Origin: Mycolicibacillus trivialis
Lineage (GTDB): Bacteria > Actinomycetota > Actinomycetes > Mycobacteriales > Mycobacteriaceae
Length of the DNA stretch: 64,000 nt
Reading direction: 5' to 3'
Assembly (NCBI RefSeq): GCF_002102395.1
Contig: NZ_LQPZ01000015.1
Location: 1 to 64,000 of the forward strand
Position numbers and translations under genes: made by a program. Below, in pieces: positions 1-7,485 of this stretch; position 1 is the stretch's first letter, and the number at the start of each line of letters is the position of its first letter. The notes under the pieces were generated by a model, which was not told the origin of the DNA, did no database searches, and saw only the letters and a list, made by a program, of their open reading frames with translations.

Positions 1-2
1 AA

Positions 3-452
3 CGCTTCCACCAAACCCTCAAACGCTGGCTCGCCGCCCGCCCCCACCCGCACACACTCGCCGAACTCCAATGCCTACTCGACGACTTCCGCACGATCTA
101 CAACACCCAACGCGGCCACCGCGCCCACCCCGGCCACCTCACCCCGCATCAGGCCTACACCGCCCGACCCAAAGCCACCCCCACCAACCAGCCCCACGCC
201 GCCATCCGGCTACGCACCGACACCGTCGACCAATTCGGCAAACTCACCTTGCGCCACGCCAGCCGCCTCCACCACCTCGGCATCGGCCGCGCCCACGCCG
301 GCACCGGCGTACTGATCCTCATCAGCGCCACCACCGTCACCGTCATCAGCAAAACCGGCCACCACATCCTGGCCAGCCACCACATCGACCCCGACCACAA
401 CTACTGGCCCAACAAACAGAAAAACCCCGACACAAGCCGGGGTGATCTGTAA
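3..452 (+). CDS. IS481-type transposase, C-terminal part (5' end outside window)
   Basis: The frame is open from the window edge to TAA at 450-452, giving about 149 residues without an N-terminus. The first part reads like the end of a retroviral-type integrase core, with RFHQTLKRWL followed by a segment of the type DFRTIYNTQRGHRAHPG and a TPHQAY motif. These are typical of IS481-family transposases, where they follow the last DDE residue. A smaller C-terminal beta-rich domain follows, as in many actinobacterial IS481 proteins. The gene ends about 50 bp before a tRNA-Arg gene, a common insertion neighbourhood. Whether the element is intact cannot be judged from this window. Confidence 0.75.
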   Translation, partial: RFHQTLKRWLAARPHPHTLAELQCLLDDFRTIYNTQRGHRAHPGHLTPHQAYTARPKATPTNQPHAAIRLRTDTVDQFGKLTLRHASRLHHLGIGRAHAGTGVLILISATTVTVISKTGHHILASHHIDPDHNYWPNKQKNPDTSRGDL

Positions 453-455
453 CCA

Positions 456-491
456 ATGACGCGACTCAGCTGTCACCGATGACGCGACTCA
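456..491. repeat. Direct repeat at the IS481 element end
   Basis: The 13-mer ATGACGCGACTCA occurs at 456-468 and again at 479-491, just after the transposase stop and just before tRNA-Arg. Duplicated terminal motifs of this kind are expected at the right end of an IS481-type element. The exact element border cannot be fixed without the other end. Confidence 0.5.
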
Positions 492-500
492 TCACAAGAG

Positions 501-573
501 CACGCCCGGAGGGATTCGAACCCCCAACCTTCTGATCCGTAGTCAGATGCTCTATCCGTTGAGCTACGGGCGC
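501..573 (-). tRNA. tRNA-Arg(ACG)
   Basis: Read on the minus strand, the 73-nt cloverleaf has a 7-bp acceptor stem (GCGCCCG with CGGGCGT, including one G-U pair), a D-arm with AGCTCAACGGATAGAGC, an anticodon loop CTACGGA (anticodon ACG) and a T-loop GGTTCGAATCC. No CCA is encoded. It sits immediately next to the IS481 end and upstream of tRNA-Ser(GCT), the same tRNA pair found next to hisC2 in M. tuberculosis. Confidence 0.96.
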
Positions 574-600
574 CTGTATGCAGTTGTGTCGTCACTTCGG

Positions 601-687
601 CGGAGGCGAGAGGATTTGAACCTCCGGTCCCCGTGAAGGGACAACTCATTAGCAGTGAGTCCCATTCGGCCGCTCTGGCACGCCTCC
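601..687 (-). tRNA. tRNA-Ser(GCT)
   Basis: On the minus strand this is an 87-nt class II tRNA. The acceptor stem is GGAGGCG with CGCCTCC, the anticodon loop is CTGCTAA (anticodon GCT), and a long variable arm (TCCCTTCACGGGGA) precedes the T-loop GGTTCAAATCC. The long variable arm is diagnostic of tRNA-Ser. Confidence 0.96.
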
Positions 688-763
688 TTGAACTCCATGA
701 GGGTACCGGACCCGCGTTGAGGCTCCGCAACCGCCGAGGGCACAGCGTACACGCAGTGCCGCC

Positions 764-769
764 TATGCT
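764..769 (+). promoter_or_regulatory. -10 box of a leaderless hisC2 transcript
   Basis: TATGCT lies exactly 6 nt upstream of the hisC2 GTG at 776. With this spacing transcription would begin at the start codon, the mycobacterial leaderless arrangement. No Shine-Dalgarno sequence is present. Confidence 0.5.
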
Positions 770-775
770 GTCGTC

Positions 776-1822
776 GTGACCGCTCGCCTGCGCCCCGAGA
801 TGGCCGAGCTGCCCACCTACGTCGAAGGCAAAACAGTGCCCGGAGCGGTCAAGTTGGCCAGCAACGAAACGGTGGACGGGCCGCTGCCCGGTGTGCTCGC
901 CGCCATCGCCGCCGCCGCCGAACGACTCAACCGCTACCCCGACAACGGCTACGCCGCACTGCGTAGCCGACTCGGCGAGCACGTCGGCTTCCCCGCGGAG
1001 CAGATCAGCGTCGGAGCGGGCTCGGTGAGCCTGTGTCAGCAGTTGGTTCAGATCACCGCCGGCCCAGGCGATGAGGTGCTGTTCGGCTGGCGCAGCTTCG
1101 AGGTCTATCCGCTACAGGTCCGGGTGGCCGGGGCGACGCCGGTACCGGTGCCGCTGAAAGACCACACCTTCGACCTGGACGCCATGCTCGCGGCGGTCAC
1201 CGATCGCACCCGCCTGATCTTCGTGTGCAACCCCAACAACCCGACCTCCACCGTCGTCGACCCGGCCGCGCTGGCCCGGTTCGTCGCCGCGGTGCCCCCG
1301 CACATCCTCATCGCGATCGATGAGGCCTACGTCGAATACATCCGCGACGGTCTGACCCCCGACAGCCTCGCGCTGGTGCGCGCCCACCCCAACGTGGCGG
1401 TGCTGCGCACCTTCTCCAAGGCCTACGGGCTGGCCGGGCTGCGGATCGGCTACGCCGTCGCCGCACCGGAGGTGGTCACCGCGCTGGGCAAGGTCTACGT
1501 GCCGTTCACCGCCGGCAGCCTCGCCCAGGCCGGCGCGATCGCCTCCCTGGACGCCGCCGCCGAGCTGCTCGCCCGCACCGACGCCGTGGTCGCCGAACGC
1601 GGCCGGGTGTCGCACGCGCTGCGCGAGGCCGGCTTCACGCCGCCGGACTCGCAGGCCAACTTCGTGTGGCTGCCGCTGGCGGAACGCACCGCAGACTTCG
1701 TCGCCGCCGCCGCGGACGCCCACATCGTGGTCCGGCCGTACGGAACCGACGGGGTTCGGGTGACAATCGGAGCACCCGAAGAAAACGAGATGCTGTTGGC
1801 CTTCGCCCGCAGCTGGATCTGA
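776..1822 (+). CDS. hisC2: Histidinol-phosphate / aromatic aminotransferase HisC2
   Basis: This 348-residue fold-type I PLP aminotransferase matches M. tuberculosis HisC2/Rv3772 in its start (MTARLRPE) and the KTVPGAVKLASNE segment. Family members transfer an amino group between glutamate and imidazole-acetol phosphate or aromatic keto acids in the cytosol. The PLP lysine is Lys215 in FSKAYGLAGLRIGY; the NPNNPTS and DEAYVEY motifs are also present. GTG is chosen as the start because a -10 hexamer lies 6 nt before it. A short gap to the next gene (ATG at 1831, with GGAGAG) suggests co-transcription. A main histidine-operon hisC elsewhere is expected, and pheA at the far end of this window is a metabolic relative. 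Confidence 0.93.
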   Translation: MTARLRPEMAELPTYVEGKTVPGAVKLASNETVDGPLPGVLAAIAAAAERLNRYPDNGYAALRSRLGEHVGFPAEQISVGAGSVSLCQQLVQITAGPGDEVLFGWRSFEVYPLQVRVAGATPVPVPLKDHTFDLDAMLAAVTDRTRLIFVCNPNNPTSTVVDPAALARFVAAVPPHILIAIDEAYVEYIRDGLTPDSLALVRAHPNVAVLRTFSKAYGLAGLRIGYAVAAPEVVTALGKVYVPFTAGSLAQAGAIASLDAAAELLARTDAVVAERGRVSHALREAGFTPPDSQANFVWLPLAERTADFVAAAADAHIVVRPYGTDGVRVTIGAPEENEMLLAFARSWI

Positions 1823-1830
1823 GGAGAGCG

Positions 1831-2247
1831 ATGCGAGCAACCGCGACCACCACGGTGCCGGCGACCCCGGCAACCGTCTGGACGGTGTTGTCCGACCACG
1901 AGGGCATGGCGCGCTGGGCACCCGGGCTGAGGGTCGACCTGATCCGAGAAGGCACCCCGGACCGAAACGGGGTCGGTGCACAGCGCCGGATCCAGCCCGC
2001 ACCGCTGCTGCCCGCTTTCGTCGAGGAGGTGACCGCGTTCGATCCCGAGAAGCGGCTGGCCTACCGAGCCGTCTCGGGGATCCCGTTCCGCAACTACAGC
2101 GGCGAGGTGGAACTGGCACCGGTCGGAAACGGCACCGAGATCCGCTACACGGTCAGCGCCGACAACCAGCTGCCCGCGGTGGCGACCGTGATGGCCAACG
2201 GCCTGCTGTTCGCGCTCAAGCGCCAGGTGAAGAAGGCCCAGCGATGA
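1831..2247 (+). CDS. SRPBCC (START-like) domain protein
   Basis: The 138-residue protein begins MRATATTTVPATPATVWTVL, the characteristic first strand and helix of polyketide-cyclase/START-like SRPBCC proteins. The segments SDHEGMARWAPGL and a late EIRYTVSADNQLP fit the fold. Such proteins bind hydrophobic ligands in a deep pocket; the ligand here is unknown. A strong GGAGAG ribosome site precedes the ATG. The stop overlaps the next start (ATGA at 2244-2247), indicating translational coupling in a hisC2-echA21 run. Confidence 0.8.
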   Translation: MRATATTTVPATPATVWTVLSDHEGMARWAPGLRVDLIREGTPDRNGVGAQRRIQPAPLLPAFVEEVTAFDPEKRLAYRAVSGIPFRNYSGEVELAPVGNGTEIRYTVSADNQLPAVATVMANGLLFALKRQVKKAQR

Positions 2248-2708
2248 GCGCGAACGCGCGGGACCGGTTCACCGAACTCACCGGGCGCGACAACCCGATT
2301 CCCGACGCCGAACTCGACGATTTCTGGGCGTCGCTGTCGCCCGCCACGCTCGAGGACATGCTCGGCGAGTGGTCCGGCGGCGAGTTCGTCACCGGCCACA
2401 AGATGAACGGCCAACTCGAGAAGGCCCGCTGGTTCGGCAAGCATTTCAAGTCCGTCACTGACGTGGCGCCGCTGGTCTGCCTCGACGAGAACGGGGAGAA
2501 GTTCTCCAACGTCGAGATGGGCAAGGGCGAGGCGAGCCTGTGGCTCGAGGAGTTCCGCGGCGAGGTGGTGGCCACCATGGTCTACGACGGTCAGCCGATC
2601 CACGACCACTTCAAACGCATCGACGACAAGGCCGTGATGGGCATCATGAACGGCAAGCGCGTGCTCGACGGCGGCCGGTACTTCTACTTCTATTTGGAGC
2701 GGGTGTGA
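2244..2708 (+). CDS. GXWXG / DUF4334 domain protein
   Basis: The 154-residue protein carries a LEDMLGEWSGGEF motif (GXWXG class) near residue 35-45. A DUF4334-like C-terminal half follows, with VMGIMNGKRVLDGGRYFYFYLERV at the end. The family is widespread in actinobacteria and has no established activity. The start overlaps the upstream SRPBCC stop by four bases, and echA21 begins five bases downstream, so the three genes are probably one transcript and may act in a shared acyl or lipid pathway (inference from context only). Confidence 0.78.
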   Translation: MSANARDRFTELTGRDNPIPDAELDDFWASLSPATLEDMLGEWSGGEFVTGHKMNGQLEKARWFGKHFKSVTDVAPLVCLDENGEKFSNVEMGKGEASLWLEEFRGEVVATMVYDGQPIHDHFKRIDDKAVMGIMNGKRVLDGGRYFYFYLERV

Positions 2709-2712
2709 TCGG

Positions 2713-3537
2713 ATGAGCGCAACCTACGAGTCGGTCACCGTGGAGACCTCCGGCCACGTCGCACAGGTGACCCTGATCGGTCCGGGCAAGGGCAACGCGA
2801 TGGGCCCGGCCTTCTGGGCCGAACTACCCGAGGTGTTCGCCACCCTCGACGCCGACCCGGAGGTGCGGGCGATTGTGCTCGCCGGGTCGGGCAAGAACTT
2901 CAGCTACGGGCTGGACCTGCCGGCGATGGGCGGGTCGCTGTCCGGGGTGCTGGGCGAGGGCGCTTCGGCCAAGCCCCGCGCGGAATTCCACCGCATGCTG
3001 ACGGACATGCAGGGCGCGGTCAGCGCGGTCGCCGACGCCCGCACCCCCACCGTCGCGGCCATTCAGGGCTGGTGCATCGGCGGCGGGGTCGACCTGATCT
3101 CCGCGGTCGACATCCGCTACGCCGCCGCCGACGCGAAGTTCTCGGTGCGCGAGGTCAAACTGGCGATGGTCGCCGACGTCGGTAGCCTCGCCCGGCTCCC
3201 GCTGATCCTCACCGAGGGTCACCTGCGCGAACTCGCCCTGACCGGCAAGGACATCGACGCCACCCGCGCCGAGAAGATCGGGTTGGTCAACGACGTCTTC
3301 GACGACGCCGAGGCGTGCCTGGCCGCCGCCCACGCCACGGCTGCCGAAATCGCCGCCAACCCGCCGCTGACGGTGCGCGGGGTCAAAGACGTCCTCGACC
3401 AGCAGCGCATCGATCGGGTCTCGGCCAGCCTGCGCTACGTCGCGGCGTGGAACTCTGCGTTCCTGCCGTCGAAGGACCTGATGGAGGGCATCAGCGCCGC
3501 CATGGGCAAACGGACCCCCGAGTTCACCGGCGAATGA
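2713..3537 (+). CDS. echA21: Enoyl-CoA hydratase/isomerase family protein EchA21
   Basis: This is a 274-residue crotonase-fold protein. The oxyanion-hole regions are visible as GSGKNFSYGLDLPAMGG (around residues 58-74) and AAIQGWCIGGGVDLISAVDIRYA (around 115-137). The acidic residue in KFSVREVKLAMVADVG suits dienoyl-CoA isomerase or hydratase chemistry. Sequence and position match Rv3774. The exact acyl-CoA substrate is not predictable. It is followed by an overlapping (ATGA) SMR transporter gene. Confidence 0.88.
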   Translation: MSATYESVTVETSGHVAQVTLIGPGKGNAMGPAFWAELPEVFATLDADPEVRAIVLAGSGKNFSYGLDLPAMGGSLSGVLGEGASAKPRAEFHRMLTDMQGAVSAVADARTPTVAAIQGWCIGGGVDLISAVDIRYAAADAKFSVREVKLAMVADVGSLARLPLILTEGHLRELALTGKDIDATRAEKIGLVNDVFDDAEACLAAAHATAAEIAANPPLTVRGVKDVLDQQRIDRVSASLRYVAAWNSAFLPSKDLMEGISAAMGKRTPEFTGE

Positions 3538-3869
3538 CCTCCTGGCTGCTGCTGGCCGCCGCGATCGTCTTCGAGGTGTGCGCGACACTGTCGCTGCGGG
3601 CCTCGGAGGGTTTCACCAGGTGGGTGTGGGCCGCGCCGGTGGTGGTCGGCTACGCGGTGTCGTTCACACTGCTGGCGTTGGTGCTCAAGCGCGGGATGCC
3701 GGTCGGGGTGGCCTACGGCGTCTGGTCGGGCGTGGGGGTGGCCGCCACCGCGGTGGCGGCCCGCTACCTGTTCGACGATCCGTTCACCTGGGTGATGGCC
3801 GCCGGGGTCGCGCTGATCGGAGCCGGGGTGTTCCTGCTGGAGTTCGGTGCGAGTTCGGCCGGCGCGTAA
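3534..3869 (+). CDS. Small multidrug resistance (SMR) family transporter
   Basis: The 111-residue protein has four predicted membrane helices and the SMR hallmark N-terminus (WLLLAAAIVFEVCATLSLRASEGF), in which the glutamate of helix 1 (IVFEVCAT) corresponds to the proton/drug-binding Glu14 of EmrE. The later AYGVWSGVGVAATAVAA motif is also typical. ATG at 3534 overlaps the echA21 stop by four bases. It probably exports cationic compounds or guanidinium-like metabolites; specificity is unknown. Confidence 0.88.
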   Translation: MTSWLLLAAAIVFEVCATLSLRASEGFTRWVWAAPVVVGYAVSFTLLALVLKRGMPVGVAYGVWSGVGVAATAVAARYLFDDPFTWVMAAGVALIGAGVFLLEFGASSAGA

Positions 3870-3879
3870 CGTGACCGCC

Positions 3880-5133
3880 ATGACCGACCCGACTTTGCAG
3901 GGCAGGATCCGTGTCCCGTCGGATTTGGACGCGGTCACCGCGATCGGCGAGGAAGACCACTCCGGGATCGACCCCGCGGCCGTCGAGCGCATCTGGGGCG
4001 CCGCCCGGCACTGGTACGCCGCCGGTATGCACCCGGCGATCCAGGTCTGCCTGCGCCACAACGGCGCGGTGGTGCTCAATCGGGCGATCGGGCACGGCTG
4101 GGGCAACGCCCCGACCGACTCGCCCGACGCCGAGAAGGTCCCGGTGGGTACCGACACCCCGTTCTGCGCCTATTCGGCGGCTAAGGCGATCACGGTCACC
4201 GTGCTGCATATGCTCATCGAGCGCGGCGTGCTCGGCCTCGACGACCGGGTCTGCGACTACCTGCCGGGCTACACCAGCCACGGCAAGGACCGCACCACGA
4301 TCCGCCACGTGCTCACCCACAGCGCCGGGGTGCCGATCCCGACTGGGCCGCGACCCGACCTGAACCGCGCCGACGACAGCGAGTACGCCCGCGAACAGTT
4401 GAGTCAGCTCAGACCGCTGTACCCGCCGGGGTTGATCCACATCTACCACGCTTTGACCTGGGGGCCGCTGACCCGCGAGATCGTCTCGGCGGCAACGGGA
4501 AAGAACATCCGCGATGTCCTCGCCGAGGAGATCCTCGATCCACTCGGGTTCCGGTGGACCAACTACGGCGTCGCACCCGAGGACGTTCCGTTGGTGGCGC
4601 CCAGCCATGCCACCGGCAGGCAGTTGCCCGCTCCGGTGGCGGCGATCTTCCGCAAGGCCATCGGCGGCTCGGTGCACGAGATCATCCCGGTCACCAACAC
4701 CCCGTTCTTCCTCACCACGGTGGTCCCGTCGTCGAACACCGTGTCCACCGCCGACGAACTGTCCCGCTTCGCCGAGATCTGGCGGCGCGGCGGGGAACTC
4801 GACGGGGTGCGGGTGCTGCGCCCGGAGACGTTGCGGGCGGCCACGACTCAGTGCCGGCGGCTGCGCCCGGACATCGCGACGGGGCTGGTGCCGCTGCGAT
4901 GGGGCACCGGCTACATGCTGGGCTCGGAGCGGTTCGGGCCGTTCGGCCGGCACGCGCCGGCCGCGTTCGGCCACACCGGACTGGTCAACGTCGCAGTGTG
5001 GGCCGACCCGGAGCGGGACCTGGCCGCCGGCATCATCAGCAGCGGCAAGCCGGGCCGCGACCCGGAGGCCAAGCGCTACGCCGCGCTGCTGGACGCCATC
5101 GCAGCGGAAATTCCTCGTCGGTCACGTCGCTGA
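3880..5133 (+). CDS. lipE: Serine beta-lactamase-family esterase LipE
   Basis: The protein (417 residues from the ATG) belongs to the class C beta-lactamase/esterase VIII family and matches LipE/Rv3775 in position and sequence. The nucleophile motif is S-A-A-K in FCAYSAAKAITVTVLH. A tyrosine motif IYHALT and the C-terminal FGHTGLVNVAVW box complete the active site. TAACGT at 3867-3872 ends seven bases before this ATG, favouring a leaderless start here over in-frame GTGs at 3847 and 3871. The last 12 bases overlap the convergent membrane-protein gene. Role is probably ester or lipid hydrolysis. Confidence 0.87.
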   Translation: MTDPTLQGRIRVPSDLDAVTAIGEEDHSGIDPAAVERIWGAARHWYAAGMHPAIQVCLRHNGAVVLNRAIGHGWGNAPTDSPDAEKVPVGTDTPFCAYSAAKAITVTVLHMLIERGVLGLDDRVCDYLPGYTSHGKDRTTIRHVLTHSAGVPIPTGPRPDLNRADDSEYAREQLSQLRPLYPPGLIHIYHALTWGPLTREIVSAATGKNIRDVLAEEILDPLGFRWTNYGVAPEDVPLVAPSHATGRQLPAPVAAIFRKAIGGSVHEIIPVTNTPFFLTTVVPSSNTVSTADELSRFAEIWRRGGELDGVRVLRPETLRAATTQCRRLRPDIATGLVPLRWGTGYMLGSERFGPFGRHAPAAFGHTGLVNVAVWADPERDLAAGIISSGKPGRDPEAKRYAALLDAIAAEIPRRSRR

Positions 5134-6096
5134 GGGGTCCTGGGTGCGGCCGGGTTCAGTGGGGTCGGTCCCGGCGCGGCCGTTCTCGGTGCGGTCGGCC
5201 TCGGTGGGGTCGGTCCCGGCGTTGCCGTTCTCGGTGCGCAAGAACTCGCGCATCTGCTCAAATCCGTTGTGCCGGTGGGCTTCGATCGCCCAGATCGCGG
5301 CGAGCAGTGGCCAGGCCGCGAACGCCGCCCACCAGTGCGCGCCAGCCGGCAACAGTTCGTCGATGACCTGGCGCTGCGGAACACCGTCGACAGTGCCCGG
5401 TAGCCAGTCGGCCAGCAAGCGTCCCAGCAGGCGGGTGCTCTGAAACGGACCCGTCGTGGTGGCGACCACCCATGCCGCGCAGGTGATCCCGAGCGACCAC
5501 GGCCAGGCCAGCAGCAGCGACTTGTAGTCCACCAGTTCGGCTGCGCAGCGGGCGGCCTCAGCCAGATACGACAACGCCAGCGCGGCCAGCAGCACCCCGA
5601 CCTGAGCGGCCAACAGATCGTCGATCAGCGAGTACCCGGCGTCGCTGTCGCGGCGCGACGGCAGTCCGATCGCCAGCGCCACCACCCCGGCGACCAGGGT
5701 GAGCGTCACCAGCAACGTGGTGACGTCGCTGATCCGACGGAAGGCGTCCACCACGGTCCGGATGACGAGCCGCGAAGCGGCGTGCGGGGGCGTGCGGTAC
5801 ACCACCACCAGCACCAGCCCGGAGAACACGATCGCGATCAGCCAGGCCACCACCGCGGTGCAGATCAACGTCAGCGCGATCGAGCCGAGCACCGGAACCA
5901 GGACGTCGTCGGTGGCGTCGCTGCTGCGGATCACCAGCAGGGGCACAACACCGACCGCCAACACGCCGAGCAGGCGGATCAGCAGCGGCAGGGTGAACCT
6001 GGTCAGATCGGCGGGGTCGAGATCCCATTGCCCGCGTCGCACGTCGTCGACCTCGGTTCGGATCACCGACCGCGCGCGGGACAGCCAGATGTGCAT
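5122..6096 (-). CDS. Polytopic membrane protein of unknown function
   Basis: The 324-residue protein has about six hydrophobic segments (for example LIRLLGVLAVGVVPLLVI, LTLICTAVVAWLIAIVFSGL and LVTLTLVAGVVALAIGL). I do not recognise the family. Two aromatic-rich helices near WWAAFAAWPLLAAIWAIEAH precede a hydrophilic tail made of near-identical 15-residue repeats (core RTENGNAGTDPTE). TAGACT lies five bases upstream of the ATG, so the transcript may be leaderless. Its 3' end overlaps lipE tail to tail by 12 bp. Confidence 0.7.
   Translation of the reverse strand: MHIWLSRARSVIRTEVDDVRRGQWDLDPADLTRFTLPLLIRLLGVLAVGVVPLLVIRSSDATDDVLVPVLGSIALTLICTAVVAWLIAIVFSGLVLVVVYRTPPHAASRLVIRTVVDAFRRISDVTTLLVTLTLVAGVVALAIGLPSRRDSDAGYSLIDDLLAAQVGVLLAALALSYLAEAARCAAELVDYKSLLLAWPWSLGITCAAWVVATTTGPFQSTRLLGRLLADWLPGTVDGVPQRQVIDELLPAGAHWWAAFAAWPLLAAIWAIEAHRHNGFEQMREFLRTENGNAGTDPTEADRTENGRAGTDPTEPGRTQDPSAT
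5151..5240. repeat. 45-bp tandem repeat encoding the membrane protein's tail
   Basis: Two copies of an almost identical segment begin at 5159 and 5204 (shared core GTGGGGTCGGTCCCGGCG), 45 bp apart. They keep frame and encode 15-residue repeats in the cytoplasmic-looking C-terminus of the minus-strand membrane protein. Confidence 0.75.
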
Positions 6097-6278
6097 ACCG
6101 GAGTCTAGGAAACTTTCCCCAGCTCAGCCGCGGTGACGCTGGCAGGCGTGGGCCGACGCGGAGCGGGGTGTGCCGCGCCGGTGAGCGTGGGGCCCGCTTC
6201 GGGCCGAAACTCACGGCATCCGCTGCTCTGCGGCGCCAGGGCGTTTGCTCGAACGGGAACCTCCGGCATATCAGCACC

Positions 6279-6611
6279 TCAGGGCGTCGGCGCGTGGTGC
6301 ACCGACTCTACGGTGTAGAGGTGCGGGTCGAAGCCGACGGCCAGCGCCGCGGCCTTGGCCATGTGTTCGGCGGCGACGGGGTCGGCCAGCATGGCCTCGA
6401 AAGCCCGCGCGTTCTCCCACTGCGCGTAGTTGACGACGCGGGTTCGGTCGGTGCTGAGGTGGATGTTGGCCGAGACGAAGCCCGGCAGATGTTGCATGAC
6501 CTCCTCGGTGGCGGCGGTCAACAGCTCGGCCAGGTCCCCCGCCGCGTCAGGCGCGACGGTGAATACGTTGATCAGGGTGGCATGGGGGCTGGGGTCTTCG
6601 ATGGTGGTCAT
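6279..6611 (-). CDS. Antibiotic biosynthesis monooxygenase (ABM) domain protein
   Basis: The 110-residue protein has the ferredoxin-like ABM fold signature: LINVFTVAPDAAGDLAELL, then VMQHLPGFVSANIHLSTD and VVNYAQWENARAFEAM. ABM proteins include cofactor-free quinol monooxygenases and haem oxygenases. ATG at 6611 is chosen because GGGAG lies seven bases upstream; a GTG at 6614 is an alternative. The gene is divergent from a MarR-type regulator, a classic arrangement for an inducible small oxidoreductase repressed by its neighbour. Confidence 0.83.
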   Translation of the reverse strand: MTTIEDPSPHATLINVFTVAPDAAGDLAELLTAATEEVMQHLPGFVSANIHLSTDRTRVVNYAQWENARAFEAMLADPVAAEHMAKAAALAVGFDPHLYTVESVHHAPTP

Positions 6612-6630
6612 CACGGTTCTCCCGTTTATT

Positions 6631-6670
6631 GCCAGGTTCCTTACGGGACCGATAGTAATGTAAGGTTCCT
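6631..6670. promoter_or_regulatory. Probable MarR operator in the divergent promoter
   Basis: Within the 62-bp gap the arms CCTTAC (6639-6644) and GTAAGG (6660-6665) form an inverted repeat. Each is embedded in a copy of AGGTTCCT (one before the left arm and one overlapping the right arm). It overlaps likely promoters of both genes, as expected for an autoregulating MarR protein. Confidence 0.5.
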
Positions 6671-6673
6671 GTC

Positions 6674-7105
6674 ATGCCAAGGGTGGAGACCGAACACGCG
6701 GTGGGGTACCTGGTCAAGCGGGTCCAGTTGGTGTTGCGACGTCGCTGCGACGACGCCCTCCGGCCGACCGGCGTGTCCATGGCCCAGCACGCCGTCCTGC
6801 GCGCCCTGTCCGACCACCCCGACGCTTCGGCGGCGCAGTTGGCCCGCCTGTGCTTCGTCACCCGCCAATCGTTGCGCGACGTGCTGAACTCACTGCGATC
6901 GATGGGTCTGGTCGAACCGACGGAGGCACCGTCGCGCGGCCGAGCACAATCACTGCGTTTGACACCGACAGGCCGAGAGCGACTGCGGGACAGCACGTCA
7001 GCCGTTGCCGAAGTCGAAACAGCGATGACACAGGGTCTGCCGGCCACCGCTGTCGCCGAGCTCCGTGCACTCCTGACCTCGTGCGCCGAGAACCTCGAAA
7101 GCTAA
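6674..7105 (+). CDS. MarR-family transcriptional regulator
   Basis: The 143-residue protein has the winged-helix pattern SMAQHAVLRALSDHPDASAAQLARLCFVTRQSLRDVLNSL followed by the wing SRGRAQSLRLTPTGRERL. It probably dimerises through its N- and C-terminal helices and represses itself and the divergent monooxygenase gene via the inverted repeat between them. The ligand is unknown, but quinones or phenolics are common for MarR/ABM pairs (inference). Confidence 0.85.
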   Translation: MPRVETEHAVGYLVKRVQLVLRRRCDDALRPTGVSMAQHAVLRALSDHPDASAAQLARLCFVTRQSLRDVLNSLRSMGLVEPTEAPSRGRAQSLRLTPTGRERLRDSTSAVAEVETAMTQGLPATAVAELRALLTSCAENLES

Positions 7106-7355
7106 TCAGCGGTCGGATGACACCGGCGGTGGAGGCGTGTGCGGCCTACGGCGCCATCCACCGCCACGGCCTACACACTCCCCGCCTGCACGGGTCGTAT
7201 CACCGCTTTGCCAGCCCGTTCTCCAACTGTGGCCATCGCGAACACGGTGGACCGGTACGCCGACGGCCGAGACCACGGCAACGCGGACGTGGCGGCGAAG
7301 CAGAGTCGTTGAGTCATCAGTTCCCGGACCAACGAACATATGCCCTGCTCAACAG

Positions 7356-7442
7356 CGGTGGCGGAGGGATTTGAACCCCCGGACGGTGTTACCCGCCTCT
7401 CGCTTTCAAGGCGAGTGCATTAGGCCGCTCTGCCACGCCACC
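7356..7442 (-). tRNA. tRNA-Ser(TGA)
   Basis: Minus-strand, 87 nt, class II. The acceptor stem is GGTGGCG with CGCCACC, the anticodon loop is CTTGAAA (anticodon TGA), and there is a long variable arm and a T-loop GGTTCAAATCC. The 250 bp on its 3' side (7106-7355) contain no recognisable gene. Confidence 0.96.
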
Positions 7443-7472
7443 GCCGACCAGCGTAACGGGGCCGTCGACCAG

Positions 7473-7478
7473 TAGCGT
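7473..7478 (+). promoter_or_regulatory. -10 box of a leaderless oxidoreductase transcript
   Basis: TAGCGT ends seven bases before the ATG at 7486. No ribosome site is present, so translation probably starts at the 5' end of the mRNA. Confidence 0.45.
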
Positions 7479-7485
7479 TGGGGCC

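Noticed and set aside
7106-7355. Small ORFs between the MarR gene and tRNA-Ser
   Set aside because: No ribosome site or plausible codon pattern in either strand; treated as intergenic.
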